Below, in pieces: positions 54,696-63,193 of a stretch of 63,718 nt of DNA. The position numbers and the translations under genes were made by a program. Each line of letters begins with the position of its first letter. The first letter of the stretch is position 1. The notes below the pieces were generated by a model. The model did not search any database. It saw only the letters and a program-made list of their open reading frames with translations, and had not been told where the DNA came from. The DNA is from a bacterium (GTDB taxonomy: Bacteria; Actinomycetota; Thermoleophilia; Solirubrobacterales; 70-9), in NCBI GenBank assembly GCA_023251935.1, contig JAHEXV010000006.1:1-63718 (forward strand), in the 5' to 3' direction.

Positions 54696-56297
54696 GTGGG
54701 GAGGAGTCCGCGCCACCTGGTCGGAGTGGCAATCGCCGTCGCGGCGGCGGCTGTGCTGTTGGCGCCAGCCTCGGCGCCGGCCCAGGTGATCGGGTTCACG
54801 AGCGGTGTGACCGCGGGCGAGGTCACCGACCACACCGCGATCCTCTGGGGCCGCACCGACAACCCCGCCTTCGTCGTCGCCCAGGTCGCCAAGGATCCCG
54901 CGTTCCAGAACCTGGTCAGACAGCGGAGCCTGAGGTCGACAAGGGCCGACAACAACACCGTCCAGACGCAGTTCGACGGCTTCGCCCCGAACACGCGCTA
55001 TCACTACCGCTTCTGCTATCCGGGCGGGAGGAAGTGCAGCGCGGCGGGCAAGTTCGAGACGGCCCCGCGCGCCAGCGACCCGAAGACGATCCGGTTCGGC
55101 TACTCCGGCGATGAGACCGCCGTGCCGGCGCCGGGGCACACCGAGCCCTACTACGGCGACTTCAAGGCCTTCAAGACGATGGTCGCCGAGAACAACGACT
55201 TCAACATCGACTTCGGCGACACGATCTACTCCGATCCCGAGGTTCCCGGCGTGGCGACCGCCTCCTCGGTGGCCCAGAAGTGGGCCATGTACCGGAAGAA
55301 GCTCTCGATCGAGAACATGCAGAAGATCCGCGAGTCGGCGGGTCTCTACAACCACTGGGACGACCACGAGTTCGTCAACGACTTCTCGGTCGCCGAGAAC
55401 GGACGGCCGCTCTATGACCGCAGCGTCCAGGCGTTCCGCGACTACATGCCGGTGACCTACAGCAGCCAGAACGGGATCTACCGGACCGTCCGCTGGGGCA
55501 AGAACCTGGAGCTGTTCTTCCTCGACGAGCGCTCGTTCCGAAGCGAGAAGGCTTCGGCGAATGGCGTCTGCGACAACCCGAACACCAGCCAGCCGGACCT
55601 CGCTCCCACCGCTCCGCAGAGCATCCGCAACGTGTTCGGGGCTGTTTACCCCTCCACCGGCCTGACCGCCACCGTTTCGCAGGCCTGCAAGAACAAGATC
55701 AACAGCCCCAACCAGACCTTCCTCGGCAGCCACCAGCTGCAGCGGTTCATCTACGAGGTCAAGCACTCGACCGCGAGGTGGAAGGTGGTCATGAACGAGA
55801 CCCCGATCCAGCAGTTCTACGCCCTGCCGTATGACCGCTGGGAGGGCTACGCCTACGAGCGCGTGAAGCTGCTGAAGGCGCTTGACGACGCCAACGTGGA
55901 CCATCTCGCCTTCCTGACCACCGACACCCACGCCGCGTTCCAGAACGAGGTCAACTACCGGACGCTGAGCAACGACATCGCCCCCGCCAACGCCACCGGG
56001 ATGGCCACCCCCTCGCCCACCCCGTATGACGACTTCATCATCGGGCCGGTCGCGACCAAGAACTTCTGGGGGGAGATCGACGACACGACGGGGATCAGCG
56101 GAAGCGGCATGGCGATCACGAACGCCTTCTTCAAGCCGATCGTCGGTATGAACTGCGCGCAGGGCGGCACCAACAGCTACGGCGAGGTGACCGTTACCGC
56201 GAGCACCCTCAGGGTCGACTACAAGGACGAGAACGGGGACGTCGTCAAGGACTCCGACGGCACCACCCCCTGCGGCCCGTACGTCCTGACGAACTGA
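54696..56297 (+). CDS. PhoD-like alkaline phosphatase / phosphodiesterase
   Basis: A 533-residue secreted metallophosphatase. A signal peptide (residues 1-29) is followed by an N-terminal beta-sandwich (SGVTAGEVTDHTAILWGRTD) and the PhoD metallophosphoesterase core with GYSGDE, IDFGDTIYSDPE, YNHWDDHEFVNDF, FLDERSFRS and FLTTDTHAAF. These supply the metal-binding Asp, Cys/Tyr and His residues typical of the family. Such enzymes release phosphate from phosphomono- or diesters (including teichoic acids) outside the cell. The start GTG at 54696 has no ribosome binding site but a TAGACT hexamer about 10 bases upstream, so a leaderless mRNA is possible. Confidence 0.9.
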   Translation: MGRSPRHLVGVAIAVAAAAVLLAPASAPAQVIGFTSGVTAGEVTDHTAILWGRTDNPAFVVAQVAKDPAFQNLVRQRSLRSTRADNNTVQTQFDGFAPNTRYHYRFCYPGGRKCSAAGKFETAPRASDPKTIRFGYSGDETAVPAPGHTEPYYGDFKAFKTMVAENNDFNIDFGDTIYSDPEVPGVATASSVAQKWAMYRKKLSIENMQKIRESAGLYNHWDDHEFVNDFSVAENGRPLYDRSVQAFRDYMPVTYSSQNGIYRTVRWGKNLELFFLDERSFRSEKASANGVCDNPNTSQPDLAPTAPQSIRNVFGAVYPSTGLTATVSQACKNKINSPNQTFLGSHQLQRFIYEVKHSTARWKVVMNETPIQQFYALPYDRWEGYAYERVKLLKALDDANVDHLAFLTTDTHAAFQNEVNYRTLSNDIAPANATGMATPSPTPYDDFIIGPVATKNFWGEIDDTTGISGSGMAITNAFFKPIVGMNCAQGGTNSYGEVTVTASTLRVDYKDENGDVVKDSDGTTPCGPYVLTN

Positions 56298-56427
56298 CGA
56301 CGCCCGCCCGGCGCCCGCCCCTCGGATAGCTCGCCGTCGGCCCGCCTTTCGGCGCCGACCCGTTCACAGCGGCTTATCATCGGCCGGCCGGGACACGAGT
56401 AGAACGCAGTAGGAGGTAGCCGGTCTC

Positions 56428-58641
56428 GTGGACGCCTGGACGCGCCGCATCATTCGTCATCGCAAGAAGGTCCTGGCCGGCTGGCTGGTTTTGCTGGTGA
56501 TCGGGGGGTACGGCGCCGCAAACGTCGGCAAGCTGCTCAGCAACCGGTTCAGCGTTCCGGGCTCGGACGCCGAGCGCGGCCTCGACCTGCTCAAGGATCG
56601 CTTCAACGAGCGCGGCGACGGAGCCTTCACGCTGGTCTTCCAGACCGATCGGCCGGTGGCGAGGAGCCCCGCCTTTCGGCGACGGGCCGCGGCCACGGCC
56701 CAGCGAGCGGCGGGGGCGGTGAGCGGGGCGCGGCCCGGGCCGCTCCTGCCCGCCTCGCGAACCGTGGCCTACGTCCAGATCCAGACGCCGCTCGAGAACG
56801 CGGATGCGGCCGACAAGACGCAGGCGATCCGCGACGCAACGCCCCGAATCCCGGGCGCGACCACCTACCTGTCGGGCTTTCCGGCGATCAACCACGACAC
56901 CCAGAAGATTTACAACGACGACCTCGCGCGGGGCGAGTCGGTCGCGATCCCGATCGCGCTGCTCGTGCTCGCGTTCATGTTCGGGACCCTGGTGGCGATC
57001 GGGGTCCCGTTCGCGTTCGCCGCGGTGACCATCCCCTCCACCCTGGGCGCCGTGTGGATCTTCGCCCACTTCATGGACATGGCGATCTACGTCACCAACG
57101 TGGTCACGCTGATCGGCTTCGCGATCGCGATCGACTACTCGATGCTGGTCGTCTTCCGCTACCGGGAGGAGCTCGCGCGCACCGACTCGGAGACCGAGGC
57201 GCTGATCACCACGATGCGGACCGCCGGTCGCGCGACGCTGTTCTCGGGCGGCACGGTCGCGATCGGCCTGGCGCTGCTGCTGTTCATGCCACTGCCGTTC
57301 ATGCGCTCGATGGGGATCGGCGGCCTGCTCGTGCCGCTGATCTCGATCGCCGCCTCGGCGACCTTCCTCCCGGCGCTCCTCGCGGTCCTGGGCCGCAAGG
57401 TGAACCGGTTCCGGGTCATTCCGCGGCGCGTTCTCGCCGCCCGCGCCGAGGGGCGCCCGGGATTCTGGACCCGGCTCTCGCGATCGATCATGCGGCGGCC
57501 GGTCCTCTATCTGGTCGGCGCCGGCGGATTGATGGTCGCGCTCGCGATCCCCGCCCTGCAGCTCCACCTGACCAGCGGCGACAACCGCGGCGTCCCGCTG
57601 ACCACCGAGTCGACCAAGGGGCTGGCGCTGCTCGACGACACCCTGGGCCCCGGGGCGTTGGCCCCGAACCAGATCGCCATCGACACGCACCGGCCCGGCG
57701 GCGCCACCGAGCCCGGCACGCTGGCCGCGGAGCGTCGCCTGGTGGCCGAGCTTCGCCACGACCCCGAGATCGACAAGCGCACGATCCAGGCGCCGATTCT
57801 GGCCGGCCCGGGCCCGGCCGGCGTGGCGAGGGCGCAGCGGGCGAGCCTGATCGACTCCGATCGCCAGGTGATCCAGATCCGCGCCGCGGGGCGAAGCGAC
57901 TCTGGGACAACCGCGGCGACCGACCTGGTTCACCGGCTCCGCGACGACTATGTACCGGCGGCGGGCTTTCAGGGCTCCACCGTCCTGGTGACGGGGGCTC
58001 CGGCGTACGGGGTCGACTTCGTCGACCGGGCCTATTCGGCCTTCCCGTGGCTGGTGGTCGCGGTGCTGGTGCTCTCCTATCTGCTCCTGCTGCGGGCCTT
58101 CCGATCGGTCGTCCTGCCCTTGAAGGCGGTGCTGTTGAACCTGCTCTCGGTCGCCGCGACCTACGGGGTGCTGGTGCTCGTCTTCCAGCATGGCGTCCAC
58201 TCCGTCCTCGGCCTCCAGCCCTCCCCGCAGATCGAGGCGTGGATCCCGATCTTCCTGTTCGCGATGCTGTTCGGCCTCTCGATGGACTACGAGGTCTTCC
58301 TGCTGTCCCGGATGCGCGAGGAGTGGGATCCCCACCACGACAACGAGCTCGCCGTGTCCCGCGGGCTCGAGCACACGGGGCGGATCATCACCGCAGCGGC
58401 GATCATCATGATCGCCGCCTTCTCCGGCTTCACGGCGGGGTCGTTCGTCGGGCTGCAGGAGTTCGGGCTCGGGCTGTCGGCGGCGATCTTCTTCGACGCC
58501 ACGGTGGTTCGGGCGCTGCTCGTCCCGGCCCTGATGAAGCTGCTCGGAGACTGGAACTGGTATCTGCCGGAGCGGGTCCGACGGGCGATGCGCTTGGGGC
58601 GGCCGAAGCCCGCCGCGCAGACCGGCGGCTCGAGCGAGTAG
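56428..58641 (+). CDS. MMPL/RND family transporter
   Basis: A 737-residue MMPL transporter. It starts with GTG and an AGGAGGT ribosome binding site. An N-terminal membrane helix (KKVLAGWLVLLVIGGYGAAN) is followed by the first extracytoplasmic domain, five helices with FAIAIDYSMLVVFRYREEL, a second extracytoplasmic domain, and a last helix bundle with GLSMDYEVFLLSRMREEW. It is related to but clearly distinct from the MMPL protein at 46-48 kb, and it has no linked regulator. A role in exporting lipids or other hydrophobic compounds is expected from the family. Confidence 0.92.
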   Translation: MDAWTRRIIRHRKKVLAGWLVLLVIGGYGAANVGKLLSNRFSVPGSDAERGLDLLKDRFNERGDGAFTLVFQTDRPVARSPAFRRRAAATAQRAAGAVSGARPGPLLPASRTVAYVQIQTPLENADAADKTQAIRDATPRIPGATTYLSGFPAINHDTQKIYNDDLARGESVAIPIALLVLAFMFGTLVAIGVPFAFAAVTIPSTLGAVWIFAHFMDMAIYVTNVVTLIGFAIAIDYSMLVVFRYREELARTDSETEALITTMRTAGRATLFSGGTVAIGLALLLFMPLPFMRSMGIGGLLVPLISIAASATFLPALLAVLGRKVNRFRVIPRRVLAARAEGRPGFWTRLSRSIMRRPVLYLVGAGGLMVALAIPALQLHLTSGDNRGVPLTTESTKGLALLDDTLGPGALAPNQIAIDTHRPGGATEPGTLAAERRLVAELRHDPEIDKRTIQAPILAGPGPAGVARAQRASLIDSDRQVIQIRAAGRSDSGTTAATDLVHRLRDDYVPAAGFQGSTVLVTGAPAYGVDFVDRAYSAFPWLVVAVLVLSYLLLLRAFRSVVLPLKAVLLNLLSVAATYGVLVLVFQHGVHSVLGLQPSPQIEAWIPIFLFAMLFGLSMDYEVFLLSRMREEWDPHHDNELAVSRGLEHTGRIITAAAIIMIAAFSGFTAGSFVGLQEFGLGLSAAIFFDATVVRALLVPALMKLLGDWNWYLPERVRRAMRLGRPKPAAQTGGSSE

Positions 58642-58687
58642 CGGCTCGGTGACGACGCGATCCACCCTCGCCGTCTGAGGGCGCGCC

Positions 58688-59125
58688 CTACGTTTGGGCT
58701 TGCAGCGCGCCGCGGGTCGAGAAGGGCAGCCGCCAGTGCTCGTGGCTCTCGCCGTTGATCGACAACCGCCATTCGTAGCGGCCGCCCGGCAGCAGCGGCA
58801 GCGGGCCGACGTTGATCGCCAGCGGCATGTCGATCGAGGTTCCCGGCTTGATCCCCGGTGGCCTGCCCACCTCGAAGCTGCCCTCGACGATGATCGGCTC
58901 CTCAGCGCCGGCGTCGGTCTCCAGCTCGACCGCGTTCCCGTCGCTGTCGACGAGGTCGAACCGGAAGCTGTGCTCCACGTTGGTCCGATCCCAGGGGACC
59001 TGGATGTAGGCGGCGATCGCCGAAGGCGTCGGATCCGGCCCCGTGATCGACCAGCCACCGCCGAGGATGTAGAGCTTGCCGTCGACCGCCTGGGCCGAAT
59101 CGGCGAGCAACATCGTCACCTTCAT
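58688..59125 (-). CDS. DUF6941-like conserved protein
   Basis: A 145-residue beta-rich protein that begins MKVTMLLADSAQAVDGKLYILGGGWS. This N-terminal pattern is shared by small actinobacterial proteins grouped as DUF6941, and the name is given from memory. The rest (VPWDRTNVEHSFRFDLVDSD, LPLLPGGRYEWRLSINGE) suggests an immunoglobulin-like or C2-like beta-sandwich. No catalytic motif is visible. The ATG overlaps the stop of the upstream glycosidase gene by 4 bases (ATGA), so the two are co-translated. Confidence 0.75.
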   Translation of the reverse strand: MKVTMLLADSAQAVDGKLYILGGGWSITGPDPTPSAIAAYIQVPWDRTNVEHSFRFDLVDSDGNAVELETDAGAEEPIIVEGSFEVGRPPGIKPGTSIDMPLAINVGPLPLLPGGRYEWRLSINGESHEHWRLPFSTRGALQAQT

Positions 59126-60441
59126 GGGGCCATCCTGCCACACGCGGCATGGGCGCCCTGGCCGAGGTGCGACGCCAGATAGCAGTAGGCGGGCTTGGGA
59201 TGGAGGTTCGCCCGCGCGACGCCGTAGGGCTCGAACTGCGGGCCCTCGGTCTTCGTCTCCCGGAGCGCGTAGACGAGAAAGGCCCTGACGTCGCTGTTCT
59301 GCGTCGAGCGGTACATCCGGACCAGGGCGGGGCCCTGGCGGGCCAGGCCGGTGCTGCCCTGCAGCCGGGGGCTCGAGGTTCCGCCGACCCCGACCTCGGT
59401 GATCCACAGCGGGGTCCCGCGATCGTGAAACCGATCCCGCACGCGACGCAGCCCGTCGAGGTTTGCGGTCATGCGCTCGGCCCATGGCGGGCCCGATGGA
59501 TACGGATGAGCTCCGATGCCGTCGAACGACCCTCGACCGGCGAGCCGATAGACGCTGGCGAGGAACCGAGGCGCCGGGATCCCGCTTCCGGTCTCGGCGG
59601 TTCCCGCCGCGAGCCCGCCGGTGAGGATGGGCGCGGTGGCGCCCGCGGCGTGCGCGCTTCGATGCGCGGCGCCGAGCAGGCGCGAATAGAGCGCCGGCGA
59701 CGGGGCGGGTGCGAAGAAGCGCGGTAGGTTCGGCTCGTTCCACACCTCGAGCGCCGCCATCCGCGGGAGGCGGCGCGCCGCCGCCTCGATGAAGGCTCGC
59801 CAATCGGAGAGATGCCGGCGGCTCGGCGGATAGGAGCAGAGCTCGCCGTGGGCGGCCCGACATGTTCCCGGGCGCTCCCAGCCGGGCCGCCGCGCCCAGG
59901 TCGGGGCGCCGTAGGCAAGCACCACGGGTCTGATTCCAGCGGCGAGCATCGCCCGATAGACCCTCGACACCGGCGCCCAGTTGAACGTGTGGACGATCGT
60001 CCCTCCCCGCCTCACGGGCGCGGCGCGCTCGACCGCGGCCCAGGAGATCGCGAGCCGGTCGATGCTCGCGCCGGCCCGGGCGGTGAGGTCGACCTGCTGT
60101 TCGGTGGTGAAGCGCGTCGAGCCGGGACGACACGGCTCCCCGGGTGGCACGAGCGCCGCGGCGTAGCCCCGAGGTGCGGCCAGCGGCCGATAGCAGTAGT
60201 CGCCCCAGCCGGCGGTGAAACCCCATGGCGGGCCCTGAAGGCGATGCGGCGACGGAGCCACCGGGCCGCTCTCGGATCGTGAGCCGTGATCGATGGCGAG
60301 GAGAGCCACCGCGCCCGCGATCGCGAGCGCCCCGGCCACCAGGCCCGCGACCACCAGGCCGATGCCCCAGGCGCCGATCCTCCGGCTTGCCGAGCCTCCC
60401 ACCTCACGGTCGGGCCGCCCTGCGCGTTCGGGCCGATTCAC
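59122..60441 (-). CDS. Membrane-anchored GH-A clan glycoside hydrolase (GH39/GH5-like)
   Basis: A 439-residue protein. One N-terminal transmembrane helix (about 24-50) precedes an extracytoplasmic TIM-barrel. The acid/base Glu lies in ALEVWNEPNLPRFF and the nucleophile Glu in PLWITEVGVGG, the two-glutamate arrangement of clan GH-A retaining hydrolases. Other signatures are RLAISWAAVE, RPVVLAYGAPTWA and FDGIGAHPYP. The substrate is likely a cell-wall or environmental glycan. It is on the minus strand, upstream of the DUF6941-like gene with which it overlaps, and divergent from the tRNA gene. Confidence 0.85.
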   Translation of the reverse strand: MNRPERAGRPDREVGGSASRRIGAWGIGLVVAGLVAGALAIAGAVALLAIDHGSRSESGPVAPSPHRLQGPPWGFTAGWGDYCYRPLAAPRGYAAALVPPGEPCRPGSTRFTTEQQVDLTARAGASIDRLAISWAAVERAAPVRRGGTIVHTFNWAPVSRVYRAMLAAGIRPVVLAYGAPTWARRPGWERPGTCRAAHGELCSYPPSRRHLSDWRAFIEAAARRLPRMAALEVWNEPNLPRFFAPAPSPALYSRLLGAAHRSAHAAGATAPILTGGLAAGTAETGSGIPAPRFLASVYRLAGRGSFDGIGAHPYPSGPPWAERMTANLDGLRRVRDRFHDRGTPLWITEVGVGGTSSPRLQGSTGLARQGPALVRMYRSTQNSDVRAFLVYALRETKTEGPQFEPYGVARANLHPKPAYCYLASHLGQGAHAACGRMAP

Positions 60442-60520
60442 GCCCCAATGCTAGGACCGGCCCGCCGCCGGCCGGTCCTGATCGCCGGCCGGGCGAGGAG
60501 CGACCTATCATCAGCGCCCG

Positions 60521-60592
60521 GGGCGCGTAGCTCAGTGGGAGAGCGCTCGCTTCACACGCGAGAGGTCGCTGGTTCGAAACCAGCCGCGCCCA
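60521..60592 (+). tRNA. tRNA-Val (anticodon CAC)
   Basis: A 72-nt cloverleaf: acceptor GGGCGCG/CGCGCCC, D arm GCTC/GAGC, anticodon stem CTCGC/GCGAG with loop TTCACAC (anticodon CAC, valine), variable loop AGGTC, and T arm GCTGG/CCAGC with loop TTCGAAA. The discriminator is A and CCA is not encoded. A hairpin follows 29 bases later. Confidence 0.97.
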
Positions 60593-60620
60593 TTGAGGAA
60601 TCCCCGCTATTCGCGGTTCG

Positions 60621-60638
60621 ACGCCGGCGAGCCGGCGT
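60621..60638 (+). terminator. Hairpin downstream of tRNA-Val
   Basis: ACGCCGGC / GCCGGCGT, a perfect 8-bp inverted repeat with a 2-base centre, 29 bases after the tRNA. No T-run follows. Likely ends the tRNA transcript. Confidence 0.4.
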
Positions 60639-60760
60639 GGGTGCCGTTCATCTGGCGCCCTGGGGCTTTGCCGCGGTGCCGTGCAACTGTACGGTCAGGC
60701 CCGTCCAGAAATCGCAGACATTCTGAGGTTTCCGTCGCTCTTTGTCGAGACGCCTAGGCG

Positions 60761-60952
60761 ATGGAGGGAAGTACCAAACTCATCAATATTGCGCAGGCAG
60801 CTGAGTACCTAGGCGTCAGCGCCGCCTCGCTCCGCGCGTGGTCGGACCGGGGGCTGGTTCGTGTCTACAGGACCCCGGGTGGCCAGCGCCGTTTCTCGAT
60901 TGACGACCTCGACAACTTCAAGCGCTCGATGCGGCAGCCTCCCCGCGGCTGA
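60761..60952 (+). CDS. Excisionase/MerR-like helix-turn-helix protein
   Basis: A 63-residue single-domain DNA-binding protein. It has the MerR/excisionase-type winged helix: INIAQAAEYLGVSAASLRAW, then SDRGLVRVYRTPGGQRRFS and DDLDNFKRSM. Such proteins (BldC-like developmental regulators or phage/plasmid excisionases) bind DNA cooperatively. In actinobacteria BldC-type proteins share this length and the RTPGGQRRF motif, so a BldC-like regulator is at least as likely as an excisionase. It lies 168 bp after tRNA-Val. No integrase is within the window. Confidence 0.85.
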   Translation: MEGSTKLINIAQAAEYLGVSAASLRAWSDRGLVRVYRTPGGQRRFSIDDLDNFKRSMRQPPRG

Positions 60953-60953
60953 T

Positions 60954-61041
60954 AGGCAGACGGGCTGCGGGAGTAGCGGCTCACAAGACAGCTGCGGCGA
61001 TCAGCGTCCTTGTCCGGGGCATCGCCCGCGCAGTATCTCGC
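60954..61041. repeat. Direct-repeat unit left of the beta-helix gene
   Basis: Contains AGGCAGACGGG (60954-60964) and GCGCAGTATCTCGC (61028-61041), both repeated in the same order at 63127-63137 and 63166-63179 on the other side of the beta-helix gene. The spacing differs (63 versus 28 bases between motifs). The remaining gap 61042-61390 shows no gene or clear structure. Confidence 0.45.
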
Positions 61042-61390
61042 TCTGGCCCACAGGCTGCGGGCGCCACGGCTCCCAGGAACACCGTCCCATTCCCTCAGGG
61101 CTGGCGCTGCCGGCCCTGATGGTCAGATCTGAGGAGGCTGGCGCGTGAGCGACCGAGGGCGTTCATCCTGGCGAGCGCCTCACGCCCGAGCTTGGGTCGT
61201 CGTGCATAGTTAGCCGAGCCAACCTCAGCGGCGAAGCGCCGATGCTGCAACCAGGCCCCGAGACTAGGTTCTCGGATAGGCTGAGCGAGCAAATGAGCGG
61301 GGGACCTGTCGCGTCCGAGTTTGCGGCCGTGCGCGTCACGGGCAGTCTCGCGCAGAGCGCGCGAAACGAGCAGCTGAGGCGGCCGCGCTG

Positions 61391-63076
61391 ATGCGGGCCA
61401 CGGCGGTATTCGCGATCGCGGCCGTGGCCGGCTTGAGCGCCGCCTCCCTCCCCGGAGCCGCGAGCGCCGCGACGATCCATGTCGCCTCCACCCAGGACGC
61501 GCAGAACGGCTCGCTCGACGACCCGGGGTGCACGCTTCGCGACGCGATCCAAGCCGCCAACGACAACGCCTCCGCCGCGAACGGCTGCAATGGCGACAAC
61601 GGTGGCGGCACCGGCGTCGACACAATCCTGCTCCAGGGCGGCCAGACCTACAAGCTGACCCTTCATGCCGCTCCGGAGAACGCGAACGCCTCGGGCGATC
61701 TCGACATCACCGGCGGCGGTGGGACGATCATCCGGAGCTCCGGACCAGGGCTGGCGACGATCGACGCCGACAGCACCACCTTCCCCGGGCCGGCGGACGA
61801 CCAACGCGGCCGCGCGATCGACATCATCGCCGGTGCGGGTGCCGTCACGCTCGACGGAATCCGCGTCCAGGGCGGGGCGGTGACCGACAGCACGGGCGGC
61901 GGGGGGATCAAGACCCGCGCGCCTCTGAAGCTCGTCGACAGCGAGGTGACAGGCAACAACGTCGCGGTGTTCGGCGGCCAGACCAACTTCGGCGGGGGAG
62001 GCATCCTTGTCCAGGACCAGGGCGGCCTGACGCTGATCCGCAGCACGGTCGCCAACAACCTGGTCAAGGCCAATGCGGCCCTGCCGCTCGACGAGGCTCG
62101 CGGCGGCGGGATCACCTACGCCTCGAGCGATCACCCCCTGAACGCGACCAACAGCACGATCTCGGGCAACAAGGTGGACTCCTCAGGCAACACCACCAAC
62201 ACCACCTATGGCGGCGCGATCAACTGGGAGGGCTTTGGGCAGGCGATGAACCTGACCAACGTCACGATCAGCGACAACTCGGCGATCGGGGGCGGGTCGG
62301 CGTCCGTGTTCGGTGGTGGCATCGGCCTGCTGGGGCCGGGCGCGAAGCTGCGCGAAACGATCCTGGCGGGCAACCAGGCCCCGGCCCAGCTGGACTGCGT
62401 TCAGACCCTCTCCGGTAGCGACTGGACCTCGGCCGGCGACAACGTGATCGGCGACAGCTCGGGATGCACTCACACCGGGGGCAGCAACGACGTCTTCAAC
62501 GTCCTCCCGGGCCTCGGAGCGCTCGCGGACTACGGCGGGCCGACCAGCACCCAGCTCCCCAACCCCGGCAGCCCCGCGATCGACCGCGGCGGCAAGTGCC
62601 CGACGACCGATCAACGCGGCTTCCTTCGCGCTGCGGCCGCGCCCTGCGACGCGGGCGCCGTCGAGGTCGGAGCCGTCCCCCCTGGCTCGGCGCACGCGTC
62701 GGTCAAGCGCGAAGGCAAGGTCAAGGTCAGGAAGGGCGAGCACAGACACTTCGTCGTCCAGACGGGCATCGATGCGTCCTGCCCGAGCGCCGGGACGACC
62801 TGCCGGGGGAGCGCTGTAGTAGAACGCGCCGCCGACGCGAGGGGGCTAGCGCTCACCTCTCGGCGCCGGAAGCCTCTGGGCAGGGCGAACCTGTCGGTCG
62901 CGGCCGGCAAGACGCAGGCGGTGAAGGTGACGCTGACGAGGAAGGCGTCTCGCGCGCTTCGCCGCAAGGGCAGGCTGAAGGTGGCGATCTCGGTGACCCT
63001 GGTGGGCCCGGCCGGAGCCCCGGCGACCGCCACACGATCGGCCGAGCTTAAGCCGCCGAAGCGAAGACACCATTAG
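61391..63076 (+). CDS. Secreted CSLREAI-type parallel beta-helix protein
   Basis: A 561-residue exported protein. A signal peptide (residues 1-26) is followed by the CSLREAI-like motif CTLRDAIQAAN (47-57), then repeated beta-helix turns rich in Gly/Asn/Thr (STISGNKVDSSGN, NVTISDNSAIGGG) and the choice-of-anchor-like NPGSPAIDRGGKCPTTDQRG. The C-terminal 130 residues form a basic domain (KVKVRKGEHRHF, LTRKASRALRRKGRLKVAIS) common in exported proteins of this lineage. It is probably a surface or matrix protein binding polysaccharide. No pectate-lyase catalytic site is obvious. Confidence 0.85.
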   Translation: MRATAVFAIAAVAGLSAASLPGAASAATIHVASTQDAQNGSLDDPGCTLRDAIQAANDNASAANGCNGDNGGGTGVDTILLQGGQTYKLTLHAAPENANASGDLDITGGGGTIIRSSGPGLATIDADSTTFPGPADDQRGRAIDIIAGAGAVTLDGIRVQGGAVTDSTGGGGIKTRAPLKLVDSEVTGNNVAVFGGQTNFGGGGILVQDQGGLTLIRSTVANNLVKANAALPLDEARGGGITYASSDHPLNATNSTISGNKVDSSGNTTNTTYGGAINWEGFGQAMNLTNVTISDNSAIGGGSASVFGGGIGLLGPGAKLRETILAGNQAPAQLDCVQTLSGSDWTSAGDNVIGDSSGCTHTGGSNDVFNVLPGLGALADYGGPTSTQLPNPGSPAIDRGGKCPTTDQRGFLRAAAAPCDAGAVEVGAVPPGSAHASVKREGKVKVRKGEHRHFVVQTGIDASCPSAGTTCRGSAVVERAADARGLALTSRRRKPLGRANLSVAAGKTQAVKVTLTRKASRALRRKGRLKVAISVTLVGPAGAPATATRSAELKPPKRRHH

Positions 63077-63126
63077 ATCGGCCCCGGGCCAGGGCCGGAG
63101 ACCCGCATCACCCGCCTCTCCGTGCG

Positions 63127-63179
63127 AGGCAGACGGGACAAGCAGGAACGTTCTCCTGCGACATCGCGCAGTATCTCGC
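63127..63179. repeat. Direct-repeat unit right of the beta-helix gene
   Basis: AGGCAGACGGG and GCGCAGTATCTCGC, matching the unit at 60954-61041. Together the pair brackets the beta-helix gene. Confidence 0.45.
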
Positions 63180-63193
63180 CAGACGCTCCGAGA

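Noticed and set aside
56377-59058. 893-codon antisense frame opposite the second MMPL gene
   Set aside because: Crosses an intergenic region and a real gene antisense; translation is charged low-complexity.
60593-60760. attR-like duplication of the tRNA 3' end
   Set aside because: No second copy of the T-arm/acceptor sequence was found in the window.
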